A stretch of DNA of 64,000 nt from Theobroma cacao (Eukaryota > Streptophyta > Magnoliopsida > Malvales > Malvaceae): assembly GCF_000208745.1 (NCBI RefSeq), contig NC_030859.1, forward strand, positions 4,111,136 to 4,175,135. The letters are read 5' to 3'. This document shows positions 38,232 to 49,546 of the stretch, piece by piece (position 1 is the stretch's first letter; every line of letters starts with the position of its first letter). Position numbers and translations under genes: made by a program. The notes under the pieces are model-generated. The model was not told the origin of the DNA and searched no databases. It worked only from the letters and a program-made list of their open reading frames with translations.

Positions 38232-38412
38232 TGGGCTTTCATTTCGTGTTAATGAAACCAAGTCAACAAGTTAGTTTTAAAGCCCATAATAACAAGATCA
38301 CATGGGAAACCCTAAAAATTTCCCAAACATCACCCTTTATAAGAGAACAATACGGCTATCTGCTTAGGCGAACAAAGCAGCAGCTGCTGCTGCTGGTGGT
38401 GGTGGTGGTGGG
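38232..38412 (+). promoter_or_regulatory. Orphan promoter resembling ribosomal-protein gene promoters, with leader and possible donor
   Basis: In order: TGGGCT at 38232-38237, AGCCCA at 38281-38286, a telo box AAACCCTAA at 38307-38315, TTTATAA at 38336-38342, then a leader with GCAGCAGCTGCTGCTGCT and GGT repeats ending GGGAAGAAG before GTAAAA (about 38409-38416). Site II plus telo box plus a short first exon is the usual layout of plant translation-gene promoters. No downstream exons are found, and the frame giving a Lys-Ala-Gly-Lys stretch has a stop and no ATG. It looks like the 5' fragment of a duplicated gene, or a gene whose leader is non-coding. Confidence 0.4.
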
Positions 38413-38859
38413 AAGAAGGTAAAAGTGTTCATCATTGGTTTCGTTCATTCACTGAAGCATTTTCCTTTTCTTTTGTTTCTGGGTTTGAAGGTGGGCAATT
38501 AGCCAGTCACATACTTTAAATTGTTTTGCTTGTGTGAATGGTCAGTATCCCACCCACATCAGCTCTTTTGGTTTTGGCTTTTCGATTTGGTGAAACTGAA
38601 ACTCTGGGTTTTCACTCTTTAGGTCATTAACTACATCATTACATGAAAAAAATGTTGATGGCGTCATATACTGATTACCATCACTCTTTATTCAAACTGT
38701 GAGTGTTTGTGTATGAGCTGACGCTATAGCTTTTCTTACCCTTTCTGCACTTCTGGAAGCCTTCGGCTTCTTCACTGCAGATAAGGGGAAATTTCTTTCT
38801 CCGTGGGACACTGCATGTATTAGAGCATGCCGATGGCTAGGAGCTATCAACGCATTTGA

Positions 38860-39110
38860 TTTTTGTTTATTAAAAAAAAAATTAAACATTTGATTCAATG
38901 ATATACACACGTATCTTCCCTATAATAACTCAGATTGAGATTCTCTTTTTCTCATCGAAAGGTAGTTTCAATTTTTCCGAATGGACCTGTAAAGTCAAGA
39001 TATTAAGGCATTTGGATTCTCATGAGGTTGTGTTGAATGTTAAAAGCTTAGCCTCAGTCAGCCCAGCTCTTCAGAAAGAAAGATTTTGATTTAGTCTAAT
39101 TTGGGCGGCT
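38860..39110 (+). repeat. Repeat related to 37385-37600
   Basis: A degenerate direct copy of the sequence at 37385-37600, containing the ACACACGTATCTTC and TCAGAAAGAAAGATTTTG landmarks. Non-coding. Confidence 0.5.
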
Positions 39111-39570
39111 TTAAAACCCAGAAAATATCTTGCTTATCCCTTCCTTGCTCGCTGTATAATGTCTAATCATAAACCCATCTTGGTTCATCACTATTGTGTT
39201 GGAAACTTAAGATAGGAAAGATTAAAAGTCTAAATTAGGCCTAGCCCCTCTGTTTGTAATTACTTGATGTGTATTCTATAATCCATCTTTCTACGTATAA
39301 ATCTCTGCCTGACACCTCTAAGAATATGAATATATTCATTCTTAATCACAGCTGTTTTATGTTGAAAATTTCTAACATATTTGATGATGTGAGAAGGATG
39401 ATTTGAGAGCACTATAACAATGCTTTTAATTACTTCACCTTGGAATCCTAAACAACATAAAAGAATTAACAGTGAAGATAGACTCCTTAAAAGTTAAAAA
39501 CATCGAATCAACCGTCAAGGATATAATAAGAGATAATTACTAATAATTTTCCGGAAATATTACTCCCTGA
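39111..39570. other. Intergenic, nothing recognised
   Basis: AT-rich sequence without exons or repeats that I can identify. Confidence 0.5.
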
Positions 39571-39858
39571 TCAAGCATGGAAAACCCTGACATTCTTCCA
39601 CCTGACAAAGTTATCATCCATGGATTGGCATTCTAATGGATGAACTATGCACTTGGATATTTCATCAAGGGTGCAATCCCTGGCGCTATCTTGGTTATCC
39701 TCCCTTGCATCTGAGCCTACTTCACCGTTCGCTTTGTCATTGAACTTCTCCAAGATATTGTCAAAGAACTTGGATGTATGTTCGGCGACAACACCGGAAA
39801 ACCATCCAATATAAGCTGAACTTTCGTCACTGAATTCGCAGGAATCAACATTGGAATC
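39571..39858 (-). pseudogene. Open 95-codon fragment with gene-like composition, unassigned
   Basis: On the minus strand, from just after a TGA upstream of 39858 to a natural stop at 39573-39571, one frame reads 95 codons with little low complexity. Segments include DSNVDSCEFSDESSAYIGWF, HTSKFFDNILEKFNDKANGE and CTLDEISKCIVHPLECQSMD. No good acceptor is seen at its 5' end and no start context is evident. I do not recognise a family. It is most likely a gene fragment left by transposition or duplication. Confidence 0.3.
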
Positions 39859-41397
39859 AAGTCAAAGCTACTAGTTTCTGTCAGACAGCAAATGAACCAC
39901 TCTTTTCCATTTATGATTTCAAAGCAATATACTTATTACTTTTCTTTGGTTGTTTACACATTGTATGAAGTATTATTTCTCGCATCCAATTGTTCTATAA
40001 ACTTTTGATGTTGGATTTATAGTTGGCCTGTGAATTACCTAATAGATTTTAATATGCATCAAAATCGTTACTCTTCTTGCGACCACAATCATATCCTTGT
40101 ATTTTTATCCCTTTTTTAAGTGAAAAATTCGATTATTTCGAACAAATATCTCTTTGTATTTTTATCCCTGTTTTAAGTGAAAAATTCTATTATTTCGAAC
40201 AAATATCTCTTCAAACAAAATGGTATATTTCTTTTCACGATTCATTCTATGTTTCTTGCCAATTTGCTTACATATATTTTCGTGTTTCTTAAAAAAATCA
40301 ATTGAAAAATATATATAATAAAAAGATATTTGAACATATAAAGAGGCATGGACCATGGTTGCTTTTCTACTGTGTTATAGTAAGTTACAAAAATATCAAA
40401 AGAGAGAAATCATGCACAATTGTTCTTGAATTGAATGATATAACAGTTAATGCATTTTGATTCTATTGCCTTTTACTACACATGTGTTGAACATTGATAA
40501 TTTAATGCATGGATATCATAATTATAATATAAAAATAATAAATTTTTGAATCACGATTTCATCAAATCTCAATTATTTAACATTAAGAATAAGAAATATA
40601 TGCATATAAAAAAACTGTATTGTCATGAAAAATATTAAAATTAAATAAACTCTATATCTAAAATAAAATTTATTTATAGGAAACTTATAGTATACTAATT
40701 AATAAATTTTGAGATCATAAAAGTAGAAAAAAAAACACATGAATTTTGAAATATATCTTTTCAGCAATCAATAATTACTCAATTAGTTACATATATATTT
40801 TTTCAAAGGCAAAGCGAAATATATTAATTCCAGCAGAAATACACAACGCTGGTACAAGTCTCTAGTCAAACAACAATGGTAGAAGACTTGTTGCAACAGA
40901 ATACATTCAGTCTGGACTAACTTGCACTTCCAGAATTCACTGTTCACAACAAAAGACTTATATATATATAAGTAACGATAGTTATGCAAGCATTATTAAC
41001 AGAAGCCCCCTGCTTGAGGGTGGGGCTTTGATATGAACATAATGGAGTTGTCACTATTCCTATATTTTTCCATTTTGTTTCAGAACAGGCTTTAGATTGT
41101 CTGCTTGTTTTATTGTGCTGCGGTAGAAGGGAATTAGTAAGGTTCTTATGGCTATTGAGATATTAGTCCAAGCCAATGTTTGAATAATTGGTAATCATTG
41201 GATGAAGAACACCATCAACATTTGTGATAAACCTTTATTATATCCATCAAACATTACAAATCAAGCATCAATCAGTCACAAACAATTAAAATAGGACAGT
41301 CTTGTCATGCTTATCATCAGAGGGAACTGAAAAAAAGAGAAGCTACCATGGGAGAATGGTGAGGTTGTATTCTTTTAGCATGAAATTGGATGTGCGT

Positions 41398-42818
41398 TTA
41401 AACGATGAGGCCACATGCAAGTGGAGTTTGTCTGCCAGCGATAGTAGGCTTGACATTAGAACACTGGGAAGTAGCAGGGCCTTCTGTTCCAATGTAAGAA
41501 AGATTAATGTCTCCAATCTCCACATTTTCACATGGGATGCCGCTGCTACATGCAAGTTTAACCGCAACTTGTGTTGCTGAAGTTCCCCTGATGTTCTTGA
41601 AGCTAACATTGCTGATCTTAACACGCGATGGAGCCTGAAAAATGGGAAAAAAAAAATACAAATTAACAACCATAGACATGTTTGAACTATTCCGTATCAA
41701 TATCATGAAATGATAATGTAGTAATAGGTAGACATACCTTTAGGTTGCACTTATTACTAGGGCAGTATTCTTGATCGATGAGAACAGGATTGCTGACATT
41801 AACCATAACAATGTCCTCAAAATGCATATCGGATGCAATGCCTTCCAAAGAAGCTGGCCAAGTTTTCACCCTTACTCCATTCGATGTATTAATAAGAGCG
41901 CAATTCACAACATTGATGCCAAAAACTGGTTCATCCTTGTATTTTCCAAGACTTCCGACGCTGATGCCATGGCCTGGTCCGCATGTTACTCTAGTTATGG
42001 CAATGTTCTGGCTACCACCGCCAAGAGAGATACAGTCATCACCGGTTGAGATTCTTGAATCAGTAATGTTAATCCCACTCGAACGTCCGATATGAATTCC
42101 ATCAGTGTTGGGACTTTGATCAGGTGCATTGATGGTGATATTTGCAAAAGTAAGGTTTTTGCAACCCAACAGGTTAATGTGAAACTGTTTGCTATCCACA
42201 GAGGTTATGTCCCTCACTAATCCATTGGTGACGAAGTTGAATCTTATATTCTGTAAAATTGTGAAGCAACAATTTATTTTATCAATGGCATATATACAAT
42301 GATTAAAATTGTGAAGCAACAATTTACTGTTTGGTTAGCAATAAAACGATGAAGAGTTTTAAAATGCTTACAATGGGAAGTTTGTTGCACTTTTTACTTT
42401 GTTTGCAATCATTTTGTGCCCAAGCAGCATATCCACCTTGGCCATCAAAGGTTCCAGCCCCAGATAATGTGAAGTGATCGATGCGTTGGAAAGTAACCCA
42501 ACTAGGCACATTGTTGAATTTGCTAGGATCTGCGGGGGCCTTCAAGTTTCCTCTAACTTGAACCTCCACAGGAGCTTTACAAGGGCCTGCCAGAGTCACC
42601 TGGCTCAACATATATTCCCCCTCTGGAATCACTACTTTACTAGGACTAACCAGTGCGCAGGCCTCTCTCCAAGCAGCCATCAATGCTTGACTGATATCTG
42701 TTTTTCCACCTGCCTTTGCACCAAAATTCATCACATCAAAAACACCATTGTTGGGTTGTGCTTTAGCATTTGATGCTAAAACAAATAACAAAGATAGAGC
42801 TAGCACATTCAGTTCCAC
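41398..42818 (-). CDS. Exopolygalacturonase 1 (GH28), pollen-type
   Basis: Three exons: 42818-42372, 42250-41738 and 41634-41398 (1197 nt, 398 aa). Introns are 121 and 103 bp with GT-AG borders in phase 0. Residues 1-20 (MELNVLALSLLFVLASNAKA) are a signal peptide, so the enzyme is secreted. GH28 active-site motifs are present: SPNTDGIHIGRSSG, STGDDCISLG, CGPGHGISVGSLG and RVKTW (RIK in most members). It should hydrolyse terminal galacturonate from pectin homogalacturonan. The sequence resembles plant pollen exopolygalacturonases of about 395 aa by overall pattern. A TATA-like CTATAAAT lies 93-100 bp upstream of the ATG. The frame is intact and the gene is probably functional. Its tandem twin is at 47699-49129. 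Confidence 0.93.
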
Positions 42819-42910
42819 TGCAATCTTTCTTTCTGCTTTTTGTTTCCTTTCTTTTCTTTAAAATATATGTTAGAAACAATGTTGTGATTCCTTCTTAGTT
42901 TTGAAGCTGC

Positions 42911-42918
42911 ATTTATAG
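42911..42918 (-). promoter_or_regulatory. TATA box of polygalacturonase 1
   Basis: CTATAAAT on the minus strand, about 95 bp upstream of the start codon. The same element is conserved in the second copy at 49215-49222. Confidence 0.6.
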
Positions 42919-43449
42919 TGCAATTCAAAAGCTTAATACCACTTGCAATCCCAATCAATTATTGGCTAATTTAATCGAATGTTTGGTTAAGGTTGCCAGC
43001 TCTTCAAACGTCTTTCCTATAACCTCTTTCTTTAGTTACAACTTAATCATAATATGCTCTTATGTTACTTGGCATTGGCATGAAAAAACATTCATAAAAA
43101 ATAACAATATTGTTTTCCACTTTGCTAATTTTGTAGAGATAGTGGGGAGAAACTTAGAGCAAACGATTTTTATTTAGTCTATTTTAAGAAAAATGACACC
43201 AAATTTAGCCTATTTGCCAACTAAGAAAATACGCCTAGGAAATAAACCATCTTGTTTCTATCTAAACTTTCGTTCTTGCTCTGCAACCACCCCAAGTTAA
43301 TTCGAATTAACTGCTCTATTTTCTTGATTCATACGGAGAACAGTTTTTGTAACCTATCGAATTTACATGAGCACCAAAAACAAAAAAAAAAAACTAATTT
43401 CATTATTCATCTTCCCCAAGATACAATATTTGCTTTTTAAATTTAGTGA

Positions 43450-46370
43450 CGAAGAAGGTTTTATTTCATTTCAACAATGATTGCTGCAAGTGGAACAATA
43501 AGGGAATTGATTTTTAATTTTTGTGAAATTAGACTAGATTGATGTCAACAAAGAAAATGACAAAATGATTCTTCATCGGAATATAAGATAAGTTTTTTTT
43601 CTTTACTTGATATGTGTGATATTGTAGGTGATATACATGAAAAACTTATGTTCGTTGAAAAGAAGAATTTTGTTGTATTCATATATGATTGTGATATGAA
43701 TGAAGTTATTGTTGTGTCTTTTATAATTGATAAACTTTCCTCTTCATGGAGAGACACTAAGAAATTTCTAAAGTATAAGAAAGTAAATGTCTCTCAAAGA
43801 TTTTGGTAATCATTTTCGAATAGAAGAAAATTGTTGCAACCAAGATGAAGTCACAAACAAGATGACAAGAATAAAGATCCTAGAGTAAAGCATCTTGAGT
43901 TGGAAAAAATCCATGAGATAGAAGACAAACCATCAAGGTTCATGTGATAGGTGAGCATGTGGCGTTCCTATTATACATTAAAGTATAATGATGCCAATTT
44001 ATAAATACCATCAAGGTTTATTTGATGGAAAACACAAGGTGTGGGCATATGGCACTCTTATTATACATGAAAATATAATGGAGCCAATATGTAAATTTAA
44101 CATTTTGGTATATGGTGTATTCTTATTTTCTCATCGAAGCTATACTGGTGCAAAATAGATATTCAATATTTTGGACATGACATTCCTATTGTGCAATAAA
44201 AGCACAATGATACTTATGTGAACATATACCTTGATGTGTTATTTGACATTTTGATTGTACATTAAGGTACAATGTTGTCAATTGAGAAAGAAATGAATGT
44301 GTATAAAACCCTTGTATGTATTAAAACAAGTGTCTAGACAATGGCATCAAAAGTTTGATGAGATTGTGCTAGCTAATGGCTACAAGATAAATCAATCTGA
44401 CAAGTATGTCTGTAGTAAATTCCATAATGATAAAGGTGTCATCATTTTACCTATATGTGGATGACATGATAATATATGGTACTGATTTGGAACAAGTGGA
44501 GGACACAAAAAAGTTTTTGTCAAAGAAGTTTGACATGAAAGATAAGAGTGTGGCAAAGGTTATTCTTAGTATAAACATAATGAGAGACAATGATAGTATA
44601 ACATTGTCTCAATATCATTACATTCAAAAGATTGTAATGAATGATGATAAGTCAAATTATAGGTCAATGTTTACATCTTATGATTCTAATTTAAGGTTGG
44701 TAGCCAACAAAAAAAAGCCGATAGCACAAATAGAATATGCAAAGGTAATTGGATGCCTAATGTATGCAATGATGTGTACAGAACAAAATGTAGCAATTGT
44801 TTTTGAGAAATTAAGTCAGTATACAAGTAATCCAAGTAACTTGAATTGGCAAACAATAAATAGAGTACTTAAGTACTTAAAGAAGACAATCAATTATGAT
44901 CTTTGTATAATGGATATCCATCAATGCTATAAGGATATTTAGATGCTAGTTGGATTACAAGTTTTGAACGTCATGTTTCTACAAGCAGATGGATCTTCAT
45001 CCTTAGTGGGGGTGCCATTTTTTAAGGGTCCAAGAAACAAACGTATACATCGGATTTCACGATGATAGCCAAATTCATTGCATTGGTTGTTACCATCAAA
45101 GAAGCTGAATGGCTAAGAAATTTATTTTATGGTATACTTTTGTAGTCTAAACCAATTTCTTCAGTTTTTATCTATTGTAATAGTGAAACAACTCTAATAA
45201 GAGCATGTAGCTAAGTGTTGAATGGAAAGTCTAGATATATTGGATTGAGACATATCTTTGTTCAATAATTAATTTTAGATAGAGTAATTATTATAACTTT
45301 TGTGAGGTTTAGTGAAAACTTGATGAATCTTTTAACAAAAAGTCTTGTTAGAGATATTGCAAAGAAGACCTTAAAAAAGATGAGGCTTAAGCTCATAAAT
45401 TAAAAGTCACCCATAATAGAAACTCGACTTAACATTTGATATAACATCAAGTTTTGAGTTCAATAAGACAAAGTATATCATCTGTATGAGACTACTAGCA
45501 CTATAATATAATATAAATACTCCATTTTAAGAAAAGTGCTAAGTATCCGTAATAGTAAGAAAAAAATAAGTTATATACTCTTAATAGACCTACAACATAA
45601 ATTTGTTAAAATGCTTTAGTTATGAATGCATTCTTAATGGGATCTACCTATGTGAGTATGAAGTGTGGTTGCTTTTAGGAGCTTAAGAGCTTGGCTCTAA
45701 CAGTACTCATAAAAAGAAGATGTTGACGCTTGGTTATAAAAGCGTCACCGACTACTATGCATTTATTGGTGTTGAAATCATTGTGTGAGATGTGTTTGGT
45801 TAACCAAATGGAATAATTGGTTTAAAGCATGGTTTACCATGGTGAAGGTTCGATTAGAAGACACCTTCATTTATGCAATTGATTTCCAAGATTATCGAAA
45901 ATTTAGATTATTTTGAAAATGGTGAGGGATAGTTGGACATTTTCAACAATAATAATGTAAAAATGAAAGGAAGAAAGTCCTTTAAATAATTATGAGTATT
46001 CAAAAGTTATGTTTGTTCAACCAATTAAGTTTGTTCAAATAATTATATTGGAAAACAAAAAATTAAGTTTGTTGGAAAATAGACCATTCTCGTTGTTGCA
46101 AATAGACATGAGTTGTGTTTGTTGAGAACAGTGATTTAGGCCTATAAATAGACTTTCTTCTAGGACAAAAGAAGACATAGAATAGAGAAAACAATAATCT
46201 CTCCTTCATTTCTCAATATTTTATATGTTTCTTCTATTATTTTACTGTAGAGAAATCTCATAGAAGATAGGTAATCTTGTCATACACAGTTGGATGCTTA
46301 ATGGATTAATTTCGTCAATGTAAAACATAATCAATTATTGAGCTTCATTATATTTTCAAGATTTATAAGC
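43450..46370 (+). mobile_element. Decayed Ty1/copia retrotransposon
   Basis: Plus-strand fragments appear in copia order. At about 43606-43809 is a Gag-like piece (VVSFIIDKLSSSWRDTKKFL). At about 44310-44940 is reverse transcriptase (RQWHQKFDEIVLANGYKI, then after a frameshift YVDDMIIYGTDLEQ and LSQYHYIQKIV). RNase H and its tail run to about 45400 (DASWITSFERHVSTSRW, EAEWLRNLLYG, ENLMNLLTKSLVRDI). Protease and integrase are missing between Gag and RT. A leader-like stretch with CTATAAATAG at 46142-46151 suggests a 3' LTR within about 45400-46370. Matching LTR ends and a 5' LTR were not found. Stops and a frameshift make it inactive. It sits between the two polygalacturonase blocks. Confidence 0.75.
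43951..44290 (+). repeat. Degenerate repeats, each with a hairpin, inside the copia remnant
   Basis: About five copies of a 70-90 bp unit. Four carry a 6-7 bp inverted repeat with a 6-8 nt loop: ATTATAC/GTATAAT (43970-43989), ATTATA/TATAAT (44060-44079), ATTGTGC/GCACAAT (44188-44208) and ATTGTAC/GTACAAT (44254-44273). Three also have an outer stem: TGGC/GCCA at 43960/43993 and 44050/44083, and TTGAC/GTCAA at 44243/44277. The arms differ between copies but stay complementary. Confidence 0.7.
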
Positions 46371-46589
46371 CGAGAACTCTTTTGCACGCTGTAAGTGTGG
46401 GTGAATAAAACCTTAAAGAAAGTGATATTGTTATACGCCTTGAAGCTATTTCTTGATTTTCCAATTTTATGTTGCACACCTTATAGCCAATAACAGGAAT
46501 ATTAAAATTATCTTTCAAAAAAAAAAAAGAGAGGCTATTACAATTAAAGCAACTACCACCCAAAATAAAGCAAATACAAGTGATTTATG

Positions 46590-47341
46590 CCTTTCCTAAA
46601 TTCATGAAAAAAATTACTTTCCTAATATATGAATAATAATCACTCTCTCGGTACTGTTCTGCAACCTGTCAATCTTTGAAAAATCTTCCAGTATTCCCAA
46701 GGACTCAAGGATTCTTTTCTTACACATGATACAGCAACTAGAGAGTCAGATTCTATCACCGAAGTTTTCACAACTTCCCATGGTGACATATTGAATATGT
46801 ATAATGCAGTTTTAGTGTCTATTACATCCACATAGTTTGAATCTTGAACACCTAGTGACCCAAAGAATATTTTCACCACTAATTAAACCAACATTATTTT
46901 TTAAGACTCGTTTGCAGTCGGTTGGGTTTAATTTTTCCCTTATCGAGCCATCAACATTCAATTTCAACTCATCTAATACCTTTTCGAATGTCTCGTATGA
47001 TATTTGAATTATTCACCATTTTCGGATATAGTGGACCATCCAACCTCATCAACCCCGTTTCATCTATTGCATTAATCTAAAATTTGGATCTCATTTTGAT
47101 CATAAAGAAAATCTCCTCCCTTTCCCATTTCTTGTCATTGAACATTAAAACATGTTAAGCTAATCAAATTGACCATAGGGTAACACCACATACAGCCAAT
47201 TATTTCTTCTTTATACTACTATTTGCCATCATTCCTTCGCACATATTCTCAAACCCCACCCCAACCCCGCCCCCCCCCAACCCGTCATATTGATTAACAA
47301 ATCATCATTGTCATCAAAACGAATGCCCCTAGGTCTCAAGT
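46590..47341 (-). mobile_element. LINE fragment: RNase H-like domain, copy C
   Basis: On the minus strand the fragment reads an RNase H-like domain of a plant non-LTR retrotransposon: SIREKLNPT, FFGSLGVQDSNYVDVIDTKT, ALYIFNMSPWEVVK and VIESDSLVAVS, interrupted by stops. It matches the copies at 53017-53690 and 55098-55790. Its 5' side ends abruptly at CCTAGGTCTCAA (about 47329-47340), where polygalacturonase block B begins. Confidence 0.7.
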
Positions 47342-47698
47342 AATAATTACTCAATCAGTTACATATTTTTTTTTTCAAAGGCAAAGCTAAATATATTAAT
47401 TTCAGCAGAAATACACAATGCTGGTAAACCTTTATTAATAATGTTCTTATTGGTATTGAGAAATCAGTCGAAGCCGATATTTGAATACTTGATAAATCAT
47501 TGGATGAAGAGCACCATCAACATTGTGACGATGATAAACCTTTATTATATCCATCAAACATTACAAATCAAGCATCAATCAGTCACAAACAATTAAAATA
47601 GGACAGCCTTGTCATCCTTATAAGAGGGAACTGAAAAAAAAATGCTCCCATGGGAGAATGATGAGGTTGCCTTTTTTTGGCATGGAATTGGATGTGCA

Positions 47699-49129
47699 TT
47701 AAACAGCGAGGCCACATGCAAGCGGAGTTTGTTTGCCAGTAATAATAGGCTTGACATTAGAACACCGGGAAGTAGCAGGGCCTTCTGTTCCAATGTAAGA
47801 AAGATTAATGTCTCCAATCTCCACATTTTCACATGGGATGCCGCTGCTACATGTAAGTTCAACAGCAACTTGTGTTGCTGAAGTCCCCCTGATGTTCTTG
47901 AAGCTAACATTGCTGATCTTAACACGCGATGGAGCCTGAAAAATGGGAAAAAAAAAATACAAATTAACACCCATAGACATGTTTGAACTATTCTGTATCA
48001 ATATATAAATCATGAAATGATAATGTACTAATGGGTAAAAACATACCTTAGCGCACTTATTACCAGGGCAGTATTCTTGATCGATGAGAACAGGATTGCT
48101 GACATTAACCATAACAATGTCCTCAAAATGCATATCGGATGCAATGCCTTCCAAGGAAGCTGGCCAAGTTTTCACCCTAACTCCATTTGAGGTATTAATA
48201 AGAGTGCAATTCGCAACAGTGATTCCAAAAACCGGATCTTCCCTGTACCTTCCAAGACTTCCGACGCTGATGCCATGACCAGGTCCGCATGTTACTCTTC
48301 TTACGGTAATCTTCTGGCTACCTTCTCCAAGAGAGACACAGTCGTCGCCGGTTGAGATTCTTGAATCAGTAATGTTAATCCCACTCGAACGTCCGATATG
48401 AATTCCATCAGTGTTGGGACTCTGAGCAGGTGCATTGACGGTGATATTTGCAAAAGTAAGGTTTTTGCAACTCAACAGGTTAATGTGAGTCTGTTTGCTA
48501 TCCACAGAGGTTATGTCCCTCACTAATCCATTGCTAACGGCGTTGAATCTTAAATTCTGTAAAATTGTGAAGCAACAATTTATTTTATTAGTGGCATATA
48601 TACAGTGATTAAAATTGTGAAGCAACAATTTATTGTTTGGCAGCAATAAAATGATGAAGATTTTTAAAATGCTTACAATGGGAAGTTTGTTGCACCTTCC
48701 AACTTGTTTGCAATCATTTTGTGCCCAAGCAGCTTTTCCACCTTGGCCATCAAAGGTTCCTGCCCCAGATAATGTGAAGCGATCGATGCGTTGGAAAGTA
48801 ACCCAAGTAGGCACATTGTTGAATTTGCTAGGATCTGCCGTGGCCTTCAAGGTTCCTCTAACTTGAACCTCCAAGGGAGCTTTACAAGGGCCTGCCAGGG
48901 TCACCTGGCTCAAAATATATTCCCCCTCTGGAATCACTACTTTGCTAGGACTAACCACTGCGCAGGCCTTTCTCCAGGCAGCCATCAATGCTTGACTGAT
49001 ATCTGTTTTTCCATCTGCCTTTGCACCAAAATTCATCACATCAAAAACAACATTGTTGGATTGTGCTTTAGCATTTGATGCTAAAAGAAAAAACAAAGAT
49101 AGAGCTAGCACAGTCAATTCCACTGCCAT
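47699..49129 (-). CDS. Exopolygalacturonase 2 (GH28), tandem duplicate
   Basis: Three exons: 49129-48677, 48556-48047 and 47935-47699 (1200 nt, 399 aa). The start MAVELTVLALSLFFLLASNA gives a signal peptide. Catalytic motifs SPNTDGIHIGRSSG, STGDDCVSLG, CGPGHGISVGSLG and RVKTW are all present, as in gene 1, and the proteins are very similar along their whole length. The role is the same: secreted exo-acting pectin hydrolase, probably in pollen. Introns are 120 and 111 bp. Both are multiples of three without stops in frame, so the unspliced message is open for 476 codons; the family alignment shows the spliced form is the enzyme. A TATA-like CTATAAAT lies at 49222-49215. Confidence 0.93.
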   Translation of the reverse strand: MAVELTVLALSLFFLLASNAKAQSNNVVFDVMNFGAKADGKTDISQALMAAWRKACAVVSPSKVVIPEGEYILSQVTLAGPCKAPLEVQVRGTLKATADPSKFNNVPTWVTFQRIDRFTLSGAGTFDGQGGKAAWAQNDCKQVGRCNKLPIVSILKIFIILLLPNNKLLLHNFNHCIYATNKINCCFTILQNLRFNAVSNGLVRDITSVDSKQTHINLLSCKNLTFANITVNAPAQSPNTDGIHIGRSSGINITDSRISTGDDCVSLGEGSQKITVRRVTCGPGHGISVGSLGRYREDPVFGITVANCTLINTSNGVRVKTWPASLEGIASDMHFEDIVMVNVSNPVLIDQEYCPGNKCAKVCFYPLVHYHFMIYILIQNSSNMSMGVNLYFFFPIFQAPSRVKISNVSFKNIRGTSATQVAVELTCSSGIPCENVEIGDINLSYIGTEGPATSRCSNVKPIITGKQTPLACGLAV

Positions 49130-49214
49130 CTATTTTCTGCTCTTTTTCTCCTTTTTTTTCTCTAAAATATATGTTTGAAAGAATGTTTTAATTCCTTCTT
49201 AATTTTGAAGCCAC

Positions 49215-49222
49215 ATTTATAG
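49215..49222 (-). promoter_or_regulatory. TATA box of polygalacturonase 2
   Basis: CTATAAAT on the minus strand about 90 bp upstream of the start codon, conserved with gene 1. Confidence 0.6.
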
Positions 49223-49546
49223 TGCAATTCAAAAGCCTAATACCACTTGAAATCCCAACCAATGATTGGCTAATTTAATCGAATGCTTGGTTAAGGTTGC
49301 CAGTTTTTCAAACTTCTTTCCTATAATGTCTATGATCATAATGTGCCGTTCTGTTACTTGGAATTGGCATGCAAACGTCCAATGTTCGATTAAGGCGGCT
49401 AAGAACGTTCATATGCTAACAATACTGCTTTCCACTTTGCTAATTTTGTGGAGATTGTGGGGAGAAACTTAGAGCAAACCCATTTTCATTTAGTCTATTT
49501 TAAGAAAAATGACATCAAAATTAGCCAACTAAGAAAATATGCCTAG

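Larger units (their letters stand above)
40770..43449 (+). repeat. Duplicated block A containing polygalacturonase gene 1
   Basis: The block matches 47342-52486 on the same orientation. The match includes the whole gene, about 600 bp of its upstream region and several hundred bases of its 3' flank. The left edge is the AATAATTACTCAAT stretch (40770 / 47342) and the right edge is TTTAGTGA (43449 / 52486). Block A keeps about 280 bp (roughly 40852-41130) that block B lacks. Confidence 0.8.

Noticed and set aside
41343..42095. Several frames overlapping polygalacturonase 1 on both strands
   Set aside because: All are shadows of the verified three-exon gene; the same shadows recur over gene 2.
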